From contig CAZPUR010000013.1 of NCBI GenBank assembly GCA_964589815.1, forward strand, positions 1 to 27,083: DNA of 27,083 nt, written 5' to 3'. Source of the DNA: CAZPUR01 sp964589815 (lineage in GTDB: Bacteria; Patescibacteriota; Microgenomatia; UBA1400). The notes beneath the pieces are model-generated. The model was not told the DNA's origin. It worked only from the letters and a program-made list of their open reading frames with translations, and made no database searches. Below are positions 15,608-23,385 of the stretch, in pieces. The translations under genes and the position numbers were made by a program. How positions within the stretch are numbered: the stretch's first letter is position 1; every line of letters begins with the position of its first letter.

Positions 15608-16859
15608 CAGATTTATTCCTTTTATCTTTAATAAGTAGGTAGGCAATCAGGATGAGAGGCGGAAAACGGAACACTTGTCTTAGATACTGCCAGTTAAAAG
15701 GATAAATCATGATTGTTTCCGGCAGTTTAACTACATTAGTAGTATTAAAGATTAAAGACCAAATACCCAGAGAAAAGAAAATAAGCTGGGTTTTTTTGTT
15801 TTTATAAGGGAGAAGCATTAGAAGAAGAGTATACCAGATATGAAAAGGTGGAGACATAATTTTGCTGGCCATCATAAAAGCTAGGAGATAAATAATGCTG
15901 GTTTTAACCATTAAAACATAGGGATCAACATTTTTCCCCGCAGAGCGGGATCGTCCTTTGGACGAAAACCATTTTATTATAGCCCAGCAGACAACCAGAA
16001 GAGTGTTGATGGCCAAGAAAAGAAAAGACCAGAACAGGGCTTTTTGGCTGAGGGGGCCAAACCACTCTAACTGACTCATGGTTTCACTTTGAGTAAACTG
16101 GTTGATGGTATAAATAATAAAGGCGGGAAAAGAAGAAGCATGAAGTGGCCTGCTGGTGTGAAAGATGACGGCGACTGACAAAGAGGACCTGAAAATTACC
16201 AAAGGTAAGCCCCAGACCAGAAAAAAGCCCACATAAGAAGTTTTTATTTCTTCAATCAGCCCCTTCTTTTTACTTTTAATGACTAGAAATGGCAGGTATA
16301 AAGGCAGAGTGACGAACTTAATCGCCACAGATAACCAGAATAAAAACCAAAAAAGAACTTTATGAACAAATTTCTTTTGGGAGAGAAAATAAAAAGAAAG
16401 TAAACTTAAAGCTAGACTGGCGCTAAAGGCAATATCGATGCCTTCATACCAGAAATCTTTGGCAATCAGACTGGCGATATTGTAAAAAACAATCGGGGCG
16501 TATCTTTGGAAATTAGAGGAGTAACTTTTTTTCAAAAATTTTAGAATGAAAAAATAGACGATGGTTTCAATTAGAAATATTTGAATCCGGTAGTTAGGAT
16601 AATAAGTGCCTAGACCCCCGAGGTCTAAAGCCAAGGGAATGATAATTAAAGGAATAGTGGCCGGTGGATACTCAAAAAGATGTTTGAGATAAGGAGGCAG
16701 TCCGTACCACCACATATTGGCATATCTTTCATAAAAATGACTGACATCAGAATAATACTTAGGAGGATTGAAAAGAATAAAGATCCTGACGAGGAAAAAG
16801 ATTAAAAGACCGATGAGCAGATATTTATTTTTGCTTATTTTAGAAAAGAATTTTTTCAT
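15597..16859 (-). CDS. GT87-like (DUF2029) GT-C mannosyltransferase
   Basis: A 420-residue polytopic protein. After helix 1, YSDVSHFYERYA (36-47) holds the acidic loop residue and EYPPATIPL (63-71) is the E-Y-P-P motif common in GT87 polyprenol-phosphate-mannose-dependent transferases. It has no large soluble domain. It is a paralogue of the gene just upstream on the same strand (16860-18050), with the same motifs at the same spacing and similar length; the upstream gene's stop TAA directly abuts this ATG, so they form a two-gene unit. Residues 299-308 (SSKGRSRSAG) in a loop are encoded by a GC-rich double hairpin. It is convergent with, and overlaps by 11 bases, the GT39 gene at 13898. Confidence 0.75.
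   Translation of the reverse strand: MKKFFSKISKNKYLLIGLLIFFLVRIFILFNPPKYYSDVSHFYERYANMWWYGLPPYLKHLFEYPPATIPLIIIPLALDLGGLGTYYPNYRIQIFLIETIVYFFILKFLKKSYSSNFQRYAPIVFYNIASLIAKDFWYEGIDIAFSASLALSLLSFYFLSQKKFVHKVLFWFLFWLSVAIKFVTLPLYLPFLVIKSKKKGLIEEIKTSYVGFFLVWGLPLVIFRSSLSVAVIFHTSRPLHASSFPAFIIYTINQFTQSETMSQLEWFGPLSQKALFWSFLFLAINTLLVVCWAIIKWFSSKGRSRSAGKNVDPYVLMVKTSIIYLLAFMMASKIMSPPFHIWYTLLLMLLPYKNKKTQLIFFSLGIWSLIFNTTNVVKLPETIMIYPFNWQYLRQVFRFPPLILIAYLLIKDKRNKSASL
15937..15965. repeat. GC-rich double hairpin inside a GT87-like gene
   Basis: Two adjacent stems: CCCGC-AGA-GCGGG (15937-15949) and TCGTCC-TTT-GGACGA (15951-15965), with outer TTTT/AAAA that could close both. It lies in frame in a hydrophilic loop. 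The sister gene at 16860 has an unrelated, slightly shorter loop there. Confidence 0.7.
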
Positions 16860-18050
16860 TTATGTCTTGATGATATTATAGAGCATAAATAAAAGACAAA
16901 TAGGTCTAGCAACACCAATGGCTGTATGAAGATCAAAAATGGAAAATTCTAGATTGGGGATAGGCGTCATGGAAATAGCAATCATAAAAAATGAAGTCAA
17001 TAAAACACTAAGCTGTTTTTTTACTGACTTAAAAGGATAAACAGCCAACAAAGGAGGAAGCCAGAGATGAAAAGGGGTGGAAAAAACTTTACTGGTAAGC
17101 AAAAAAGAAAAGAGGAAAATTAAAGAAAGTCTGAGTTTTTCCTGGTATTCATTCTTCTGACTTTGATTTCTCAGCCGAAGCGATCTAGAGATAGCGTAGA
17201 TTAAGAAAACAAGCATTGCCGCCACAAACATAGCGGAAAGCAGAAAAGTTAATTTTTCTGTGACCGGACCTCTAATGTCATAATTTTTAAAAACTTCAAT
17301 ATATCTTTCACTTTGAGTCCAACTATTGATTAATCTAATGATATTGGCCGGGACAGATTCTACCTGAAAACCCCTTTGTGAATGGTAAGCGAGAGAAACC
17401 GATAGAGAAGTTCTAAAAATAGCTAGCGGCAGCCCCCAAACGGTCAAAAAAGATAAAAAAGCGACCACGTATTCTTCTTTCAATTCTTTACCTTTTTTCA
17501 TTAAAAGAAAGGGGATGGCCAAAGGGAAAGTAATATATTTAAAAGCAGTTGATAACCAGAAGAAGAACCAAGAGAAAAACCTAGTTTTTAAATTAGGTTT
17601 TTTTAATTTTAACAAGACCAAGGATAAAAAAAGCCCACTAATAAAAACTAAATCCATACTGTCATAAACAAAATCTTTAGCCTTAAGCAGACTAACGATA
17701 TAATAAAAAAGGGCGATAGAGATAACCAGGGGCTTTAACTTTAATTGGTTTAAAGTTTTAATCGCTAAAACAAAAATCAGCAAATCAACCAGGAAGATAA
17801 TAAAACGATAAAAAGTAGGATAGTCAATGGGGCAAAGGCGGTCCAGGAACCAAGGGAGGTAAAAAAGGATAATATTGGCTGGTGGATATTCAAAAAGATG
17901 GACTAAATAAGGAGTATAACCTTCACTCCAAATGCGGGCGTAATGGTAATAACTATACATGATATCAGTGAAATCGGGAGGGAAGAACCAAATTATCAAT
18001 CTGGAGCCAAAAAAAAGCAGGGGGAAAATGATAAGGCTAATTATTGGCAT
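16860..18050 (-). CDS. GT87-like (DUF2029) GT-C mannosyltransferase
   Basis: A 396-residue polytopic protein counted from ATG at 18050. FTDIMYSYYHYA (27-38) gives the acidic outer-loop motif and EYPPANI (54-60) the E-Y-P-P block, as in its paralogue 15597-16859. The frame extends to a TTG at 18086, but I choose 18050: it is an ATG, begins a clean first helix, and lies six bases after a minus-strand TATAAT, implying a leaderless mRNA. The TTG start would lie upstream of that -10 box. It is divergent from the GT4 gene at 18086. It probably transfers a sugar from polyprenyl phosphate to an outer glycan; sugar unknown. Confidence 0.75.
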   Translation of the reverse strand: MPIISLIIFPLLFFGSRLIIWFFPPDFTDIMYSYYHYARIWSEGYTPYLVHLFEYPPANIILFYLPWFLDRLCPIDYPTFYRFIIFLVDLLIFVLAIKTLNQLKLKPLVISIALFYYIVSLLKAKDFVYDSMDLVFISGLFLSLVLLKLKKPNLKTRFFSWFFFWLSTAFKYITFPLAIPFLLMKKGKELKEEYVVAFLSFLTVWGLPLAIFRTSLSVSLAYHSQRGFQVESVPANIIRLINSWTQSERYIEVFKNYDIRGPVTEKLTFLLSAMFVAAMLVFLIYAISRSLRLRNQSQKNEYQEKLRLSLIFLFSFLLTSKVFSTPFHLWLPPLLAVYPFKSVKKQLSVLLTSFFMIAISMTPIPNLEFSIFDLHTAIGVARPICLLFMLYNIIKT

Positions 18051-18055
18051 AGATT

Positions 18056-18067
18056 TATTATATAATA
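18056..18067. promoter_or_regulatory. Palindromic bidirectional -10 region
   Basis: TATTATATAATA is a perfect 12-base palindrome that contains TATAAT on the plus strand (18061-18066) and on the minus strand (18062-18057). It is placed to drive the GT4 gene (ATG 18086, with AGGA at 18077-18080) and the GT87-like pair (ATG 18050). The two overlapping -10 boxes cannot be used at once. Confidence 0.55.
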
Positions 18068-18085
18068 GTAAAAAGCAGGAAGACA

Positions 18086-19186
18086 ATGATAAAGAAAGCT
18101 CTTATTTTTAATCCTTATTTGGATACTTTGGGCGGAGGAGAGTTTTATAGCCTATTAGTAGCCGATTTTCTTCTTAATAAAAAGTTTGAGCTGGAAATAG
18201 CCTGGCCAGAAAAGGATGTTCTAGAAAAGATTAAACAAAGATTTAATTTGGATTTCAAAAATAAGGTTAGAGTTAATGAGAAAGCCTTTCTTATTCTAAA
18301 GAAAAAGGGCAATTTTATTGAAAAATTTTTACTCACCAGGAATTATGGTTTGGTTTTTTTTGTTTCAGACGGCAGTATCCCCCTCTTATTGGCTCAGCAA
18401 AATTGGCTTCTTTTCCAATCGCCTTTTATCAAGGTTCAGGGCAGGTCTGTTTTAAATCAGGCCAAGCTAAGAAGGATCGATCAGGTTATTTGTTATTCCC
18501 AATTTGTCAAAAAGTTTATCGACAAGGAGTTTCGAGTTAATAGTCGGGTAATTTATCCGGCGATTTCGAATCAGTTTTTAAAATTAACCAAACCTGAGCC
18601 GGTTAAGAGAAATATTATTTTGTCAGTCGGCCGTTTTGATGAAGTTTTAAATGCCAAGAAACAAGATATTTTGGTCAAAAATTTCAGAAAAATGGTTGAT
18701 CGGGGATTGAGAAATTGGCAGTTAGTTCTTTTAGGCGGCTTAATGAAACCAAATAAAGACTTCAAAAAGTTAAAAAGCCTAACTAAAGGATATCCGGTAA
18801 AGATAATAATTAACGCCAGTTTTAAAAGTCTGGTTGACTATTATCAGAAAGCTAAGATTTATTGGCATGGAGCTGGTTTTGGAGAAAATCTCTGGCTTCA
18901 TCCGGAGAAAGCAGAACACTTTGGCATTACTATTTTAGAAGCGATGTTTTACGGGTCAGTGCCGCTTGTTTTTAAAGCCGGCGGTCCACTGGAGATTTTA
19001 GGAGAAAGAAATAAAGCCCTTTTTTGGCAAAAAACTGATGGGTTGATTAGTAAAACTAACTTTTGGATTAGAAATGAAGCTAAAAGACAAAAGAAAGGGG
19101 AAGAATTACGAACCAGAAGTAAAAAATTCAGCCAAAAGGATTTCTATAGCCAATTATCCCAGCTTTTTCATGCAGGAAAAAATTAA
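18086..19186 (+). CDS. GT4 family glycosyltransferase
   Basis: A 366-residue GT-B fold enzyme. The N-terminal domain begins ALIFNPYLDTLGGGE (5-19), with the glycine loop of GT4 enzymes. The C-terminal domain begins ILSVGRF (178-184), followed by KKQD (191-194), and the E-x7-E signature is EHFGITILE (277-285) with EAMFYGSVPLV following, which binds the nucleotide sugar. It should act in the cytosol on a lipid-linked acceptor. SD-like AGGA lies five bases before ATG, and a TATAAT lies 20 bases upstream. Its 3' end overlaps the next gene's ATG (19170) by 17 bases. It is the only GT-B enzyme in the window. Confidence 0.85.
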   Translation: MIKKALIFNPYLDTLGGGEFYSLLVADFLLNKKFELEIAWPEKDVLEKIKQRFNLDFKNKVRVNEKAFLILKKKGNFIEKFLLTRNYGLVFFVSDGSIPLLLAQQNWLLFQSPFIKVQGRSVLNQAKLRRIDQVICYSQFVKKFIDKEFRVNSRVIYPAISNQFLKLTKPEPVKRNIILSVGRFDEVLNAKKQDILVKNFRKMVDRGLRNWQLVLLGGLMKPNKDFKKLKSLTKGYPVKIIINASFKSLVDYYQKAKIYWHGAGFGENLWLHPEKAEHFGITILEAMFYGSVPLVFKAGGPLEILGERNKALFWQKTDGLISKTNFWIRNEAKRQKKGEELRTRSKKFSQKDFYSQLSQLFHAGKN

Positions 19187-20756
19187 GCGATTGATCAGTT
19201 CCAGGTTGTTGCAACTAATGTTTTTTATGGCTATTTTTTTAGCTTCTTTATTACTGACAGAAAAATTCAGCCAATCTTTTCATTTTGTTGACGAGGACGA
19301 CCATTTGGTTTTTGCCTACTATATCAATCAGGGTTATCAGCTTTATACTGACCTCTCTTCTAATCACCAGCCTTTAGTCTATTTTTTAAGCGCCTTGAGC
19401 CAAAAAATCTTGCGGCCAGGCAGTTTATTTATGCTTTTAAGACGGAGCCGCGAAGCGGTTTTTCTTTATTCATCAATTTGGGGCCTAGTTCTTCTCTGGC
19501 AATTTGGCTGGGTTTTCTTAGCTACGGCCTTGGTTTTTGAATTAACTAAGTTTTTTATTTTTGGCGATCATTTATTAGCCGAGAATTTAGCCGTTTACCC
19601 CCTGATTTATATTTTGGGGATGGTTTTTAAAGCGGTTTTTTTTAAGGGAAAGAGCACAAGGAATGAGGCTTTAATTTTTGGTTTAGTCAATTTTTTAATC
19701 GCCTTTAATTTATTACCTTTGCTGCCTTCAGTTTTGGTACTAGATGTTTTTTATTGGTTAAAGACAAAAAAAATAAAAGAGATGTTGTGGGGATTTTTTA
19801 TTCCTGTTTTAGTCTTGTTTTGTTTTATTTCTCCATGGGCTTGGTTTAAAGAGACTATTTTTAATAATCTAAAATACGTCATTCCCCAGATAACTTTAAT
19901 AAGACAAAAAAGCGATTATTTAAGGTTTTTTATTTTCCCATTTTTGTATTTTTTTCAAAAAGACAACTTTGTTTTTAATCATTTTATCCGTTTATTTTCG
20001 GTGGTGACCGGACTCAATTTTCTATTACTTTTAAAATTAAAGAAAAAGCGCCAATTTTTAAAATGGTTGTTTTTATTTTTTTTGGTAATGTTTTTAAATA
20101 ATCGCGTTCCGGAAATCAAAGATATAGTTTTTTATGGCGGTTTTCATCTTTTGCCTTGGTATGCTAGTTTTATTTTTTTCAGTTTTTTCCTAATGAAATT
20201 CATCTGGCTTAAAGTTAAAGGAAAGGTAAAATTACTACCCTTTTTAATCTTAGTTGTTATAGGAAGTTATTGGTTAGGCTCAGAGCAAATGCCTTATTTT
20301 CAAAAAATTTCCAAAGACAGAGAACATAATATTAATTATTATCCTTATTATTTAACTAATCAGGCAATTAAGGTAGCAAGCAAAAAAGATGATCGTTTGA
20401 TGGTTATTCCCGATGAGTCATTAAACTATTGGCAGGCCGGCGTTAAGCCGGCCACCAGGCAGATTGTTTATTATGAATGGGCCTATTGGGTGCCGGAGTT
20501 AAAAAAAGATTTTGATCAGACCCTGATTAATCATCCGCCCGAGTTTATTTATGCGGATTTCAAAAGGATTGGTCCGGCCAGCTATTTGGAAATACTGGAG
20601 GCAGCCTTGGCAAAGGATTATTGGCAGACAACCAGAGATGGTTTGGCTCAGAATTTATATATGAGCAAAGAAAAAGTTAGAGAGATTAGAGAAGAACAGT
20701 GGCAGAATTGGGTTGAACTTGGTTTTGACCAGGCCCCAGCCAGCGAGATAGAATAG
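19170..20756 (+). CDS. GT-C family membrane glycosyltransferase
   Basis: A 528-residue polytopic protein counted from ATG 19170. The open frame begins earlier (19074), but those 32 codons read as the out-of-frame shadow of the GT4 gene, and 19170 starts cleanly before helix 1. VDEDDHLVFAYY (40-51) carries an unusually acidic outer-loop motif, and SSNHQPLVYFLSA (63-75) matches the N-x-x-P-L-x-Y block of ArnT/PMT relatives. Around ten helices and a C-terminal soluble domain (about 400-528) follow. It is probably coupled to the GT4 gene by the 17-base overlap. The specific substrate is unknown. Confidence 0.75.
   Translation: MQEKIKRLISSRLLQLMFFMAIFLASLLLTEKFSQSFHFVDEDDHLVFAYYINQGYQLYTDLSSNHQPLVYFLSALSQKILRPGSLFMLLRRSREAVFLYSSIWGLVLLWQFGWVFLATALVFELTKFFIFGDHLLAENLAVYPLIYILGMVFKAVFFKGKSTRNEALIFGLVNFLIAFNLLPLLPSVLVLDVFYWLKTKKIKEMLWGFFIPVLVLFCFISPWAWFKETIFNNLKYVIPQITLIRQKSDYLRFFIFPFLYFFQKDNFVFNHFIRLFSVVTGLNFLLLLKLKKKRQFLKWLFLFFLVMFLNNRVPEIKDIVFYGGFHLLPWYASFIFFSFFLMKFIWLKVKGKVKLLPFLILVVIGSYWLGSEQMPYFQKISKDREHNINYYPYYLTNQAIKVASKKDDRLMVIPDESLNYWQAGVKPATRQIVYYEWAYWVPELKKDFDQTLINHPPEFIYADFKRIGPASYLEILEAALAKDYWQTTRDGLAQNLYMSKEKVREIREEQWQNWVELGFDQAPASEIE
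20725..20754 (+). promoter_or_regulatory. Possible promoter inside the end of the GT-C gene
   Basis: TTGACC (20725-20730), an 18-base spacer and TAGAAT (20749-20754) would give a leader of about 50 bases to the GT2 gene at 20810. It overlaps coding sequence, so this is a weak suggestion. A short GATGTA tandem follows at 20756-20767. Confidence 0.25.
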
Positions 20757-20809
20757 ATGTAGATGTAGATGAGATAAAATAGATAACTTTGCATCTATCT
20801 GAAGGGGTG

Positions 20810-21640
20810 ATGAAGACATCAGTAGTAATTCCCAGCTATAATGGTAAAAATCTTTTGCAAAAGAATTTACCCAAGGTCGTCGAAGCCTGTAAAGGGTGTG
20901 AAATTATCGTGGTTGATGATGCTTCAACTGATGGGACAACTGAGTTTTTAAAACAAAAGTTTCCTCAAGTTAAAGTAATTATCCACCAAAAAAATCTTCG
21001 TTTTGCCTCCAGCTGCAATACCGGCGTTAAAGCGGCCAGTGGAGAAGTGGTGGTTTTGCTTAACAATGACGCTGTTCCTAGAAAAGATTTTTTAAAGCCT
21101 TTAATTTCAGATTTTAAAAACAAAAATGTTTTTTCTGTTGGCTGTAAAGAGATAGAGAAGAAAGACGGTAAGGAAATCGTCAGTGGCAGAAACGGAGGTA
21201 AATTTTATCGGGGATTTTTAATCCATTGGCGGGAAAAAGACCAAAATAAAAAAGACACCCTATGGAATTTTGGTGGCAGCGTGGCCGTTAATCGAAAAAA
21301 ATATTTAAGTTCAGGCGGAATGGATCCTATTTACCAGCCGGCTTATTGGGAAGACATAGATTTAAGCTGGCGCGCCAGGCAAAAAGGTTGGGAAATAATT
21401 TTCGAACCCAAATCAGTAGTTTATCACCAGCATGAAACCACCAATATTAGAGAGTTGGGGAAAAAACAAATGCAAAGGGCAGCTTTTAAAAATCAGATTA
21501 TCTTTGTTTGGAAAAATATTCGGGGAATAAAACTGCTGCAGCATTTTTTATGGCTTCCTTATCATTTGCTTTTTACTACCATTAGGTCAAAGGGGCAATT
21601 TTTACAAGGCTTTTTATGGGCAATAAAGACTTTAATTTAA
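20810..21640 (+). CDS. GT2 family glycosyltransferase
   Basis: A 276-residue GT-A enzyme. Visible: VVIPSYNG (5-12), VVDDASTDG (34-42), NLRFASSCNTG (62-72), metal-binding NNDA (85-88) and YWEDIDLSWRAR (179-190). I take ATG 20810, preceded by the strong purine run GAAGGGG at 20801-20807, rather than the upstream in-frame TTG at 20789. It is cytosolic, and is likely to extend a lipid-linked glycan. It differs from the other GT2 (12904) in sequence but shares the W-E-D-I-D motif, so the two probably add different sugars. The next gene starts 25 bases before its stop. Confidence 0.85.
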   Translation: MKTSVVIPSYNGKNLLQKNLPKVVEACKGCEIIVVDDASTDGTTEFLKQKFPQVKVIIHQKNLRFASSCNTGVKAASGEVVVLLNNDAVPRKDFLKPLISDFKNKNVFSVGCKEIEKKDGKEIVSGRNGGKFYRGFLIHWREKDQNKKDTLWNFGGSVAVNRKKYLSSGGMDPIYQPAYWEDIDLSWRARQKGWEIIFEPKSVVYHQHETTNIRELGKKQMQRAAFKNQIIFVWKNIRGIKLLQHFLWLPYHLLFTTIRSKGQFLQGFLWAIKTLI

Positions 21641-23184
21641 CGATTTTACTTTTGATAATAGTTTTAGCTTTTTTTCTTCGTTTAGTTCGTCTGACTCAAG
21701 TGCCGCCCAGTTTGAGCTGGGATGAAGCAGCCATTGGTTATAATGCTTATGCTATTTGGAAAACAGGAAAAGATGAGTTTGGTTTACCCCGGCCTTTAGC
21801 TTTTAAGTCATTTGGGGATTATAAATCACCTTTGTTAATTTACCTGACCGCTCCTTTTGTGGGCATTTTGGGTTTAAATGAATTTTCTGTTCGTTTTCCT
21901 TCAGTTTTAATTGGCACTTTAACAGTTTTAGTGGTTTACTTTTTAAGTAAAGAATTATTCAAGTCGATGAACGATCCAGGATCGGGGAAATCTTACGATC
22001 CTGGATCGATGGGATTATTGGCGGCGTTGTTGCTGGTCATTAGTCCCTGGCATTTGCAGTTTTCCCGAGCTGCTTTTGAAGCTAACCTGGCCTTGTTTTT
22101 AGTCAGTCTAGGAGCTTTTCTTTTTTTAAAAGCTCTAAAAGAACCGCTTTATTTTTTCTTTTCAGCCATGAGTTTTATTCTTTCTCTTTACAGTTATCAC
22201 AGCCCTAAGCTTTTTTTACCCTTCTTTTTACTAGCCCTTTTGGTTATTTTCTTTAAAAAAATAACGGTAAAGCCAAATACAAAATGGCTGATTTTGACTT
22301 TAGGATTTAGTTGTTTTTTCTTTATCCCTTTGGCCAGAAAGCATTTAGCTAAAGAAGGAGCAGCTCGTTTTATTGGCACGGCCATTTTCTTTAATCAAAC
22401 AGGAGAAAAAATTCCCCTTGATCTTAAAATGGGACAAACAATAGCCAGCAATTATCTAATTCATTTTTCTCCTCAGTTTTTATTTTGGGGTAGCACTGAT
22501 AATTTGCGCAACAAACTTAAGCGAGCAGGACCATTATATTTAGTTGATTTGCCTTTTTTATTCATCGGCTTGGTCTATTTATTGAAAAACCGCAAAGAAA
22601 AAAAGTCACAATTGCTTTTATTTTGGCTGATTTTGGCGCCGATTCCGGCTGCCTTAGTAACTGAAGCGCCCCACAGCATTCGCAGCCTCAATATGTTAAT
22701 TCCCTTAATTATTATTCTTGCTTTAGGGCTGAAACAATTTTTTCTTTTAATTAAAAACAAAAAATATAAAATTGCTCTTCTTATTCTTTACTTGTTTAAT
22801 TTCTCATACTATTTATATCATTATCATTTTATTTACCCTTTTGATGCGGCTCCTGATTGGCAGTATGGCCATAAAGAGATGGTTTTGTTTGTTCAAAGCC
22901 AAGAAAAAGAGGTGGATAAGATCATCATTACCAGCAGTTATGGTCAGCCTCATATTTTTGTTCAGTTTTTCCAAAAATTAAAACCGCTTGAATTATGGCA
23001 GCAGAAAATCAGTCAATATCAATTTAGAGATATTAATTGGGATCAAGACAGAAAGCTGCCCAATAGCTTGATTGTAGCCACAGAAAAAGAAGTGCCAAAG
23101 CTATCAATCTCCGAGGATGAAACTATTGTCAAAGAAATTCATTATCCTGATGGTTCATTGGCATTTAGGATTATAAAAACATGA
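21616..23184 (+). CDS. GT39 (PMT/ArnT-like) glycosyltransferase with in-frame palindromic element, class B
   Basis: A 522-residue polytopic protein. WDEAAIGYNAY (35-45) is the catalytic outer loop with Asp-Glu, then KTGKDEFG and SFGDYKSP (65-72). The helix 2-3 loop (residues 114-133) is encoded by the class B palindromic element, then LLAALLLVISPWHLQFSR resumes. The C-terminal soluble domain runs from about 400. It overlaps the preceding GT2 gene by 25 bases, and its TGA overlaps the ATG of a truncated paralogue (ATGA). It is closest by eye to the gene at 25031 in the region 100-160. Expected to transfer a sugar from polyprenyl phosphate on the outer face. Confidence 0.85.
   Translation: MGNKDFNLTILLLIIVLAFFLRLVRLTQVPPSLSWDEAAIGYNAYAIWKTGKDEFGLPRPLAFKSFGDYKSPLLIYLTAPFVGILGLNEFSVRFPSVLIGTLTVLVVYFLSKELFKSMNDPGSGKSYDPGSMGLLAALLLVISPWHLQFSRAAFEANLALFLVSLGAFLFLKALKEPLYFFFSAMSFILSLYSYHSPKLFLPFFLLALLVIFFKKITVKPNTKWLILTLGFSCFFFIPLARKHLAKEGAARFIGTAIFFNQTGEKIPLDLKMGQTIASNYLIHFSPQFLFWGSTDNLRNKLKRAGPLYLVDLPFLFIGLVYLLKNRKEKKSQLLLFWLILAPIPAALVTEAPHSIRSLNMLIPLIIILALGLKQFFLLIKNKKYKIALLILYLFNFSYYLYHYHFIYPFDAAPDWQYGHKEMVLFVQSQEKEVDKIIITSSYGQPHIFVQFFQKLKPLELWQQKISQYQFRDINWDQDRKLPNSLIVATEKEVPKLSISEDETIVKEIHYPDGSLAFRIIKT
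21955..22013. repeat. Palindromic element, class B, copy 1 (in frame in GT39)
   Basis: The same 13-bp arms as class A (21972-21984 and 21996-22008), with an 11-base loop. It is identical to 25397-25455 at 58 of 59 bases, while coding sequence on either side differs at many silent sites. It encodes a peptide containing NDPGSGKSYDPGSMG. Confidence 0.95.
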
Positions 23185-23351
23185 GGCGGAAAATAAAAAT
23201 AATTTTGGTTAGTTTAATTTTAATTACCGCCGCTTTTTTGCGCTTTTTTAAATTAGGCAGTATTCCTGATGGTTTTTTTGTGGATGAATCAGCCATTGGT
23301 TATAATGCTTATTCGATTTTAAAAACAACCAGCACCAATGTTAAAATTTAG
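23181..23351 (+). pseudogene. Truncated GT39 gene: N-terminus only
   Basis: ATG overlaps the previous stop as ATGA and begins 56 codons of a normal GT39 start: helix 1 (about 6-20), FKLGSIPDGFFVDESAIGYNAYSILKT with the catalytic Asp-Glu, then TSTNVKI and TAG. The family block that should follow (G-K-D, then F-G-D-Y-K) and all later helices are missing. The break coincides with a perfect inverted repeat at 23343-23376, which supplies the stop codon. No remainder of the gene is found before the next start at 23386. It might still make a one-helix peptide. Confidence 0.85.
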
Positions 23352-23377
23352 TCACTTTATACATTGACTAAATTTTT
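23343..23377 (+). terminator. Perfect 12-bp inverted repeat with T-run, likely terminator
   Basis: AAAATTTAGTCA (23343-23354) pairs with TGACTAAATTTT (23365-23376) around a 10-base loop, with a run of five T ending at 23377. This has the form of an intrinsic terminator, though its stem is AT-rich. It ends the truncated gene and lies nine bases before the next ATG, so the next gene would need its own promoter or readthrough. It could instead be the scar of a small mobile element. Confidence 0.55.
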
Positions 23378-23385
23378 GGCAATTA

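Noticed and set aside
19074..19169. N-terminal extension of the GT-C gene to ATG 19074
   Set aside because: It overlaps the GT4 coding sequence in another frame and reads as a highly charged non-family sequence; ATG 19170 is better.
19446..19460. AGCCGC-GAA-GCGGTT hairpin in the GT-C gene at 19170
   Set aside because: The stem is only four strong pairs, and the encoded RRSREAVFLYSS looks like normal family sequence.
20435..20453. GGCCGGC-GTTAA-GCCGGCC hairpin in the GT-C gene at 19170
   Set aside because: The encoded AGVKPATR fits what the soluble domain of this family normally has at this point, so it is probably ordinary coding sequence rather than an insertion.
20756..20772. GATGTA short tandem and possible stem with CATCTAT (20792-20798) before the GT2 gene
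   Set aside because: Two full units only and an AT-rich weak stem; not enough to call a regulatory element.
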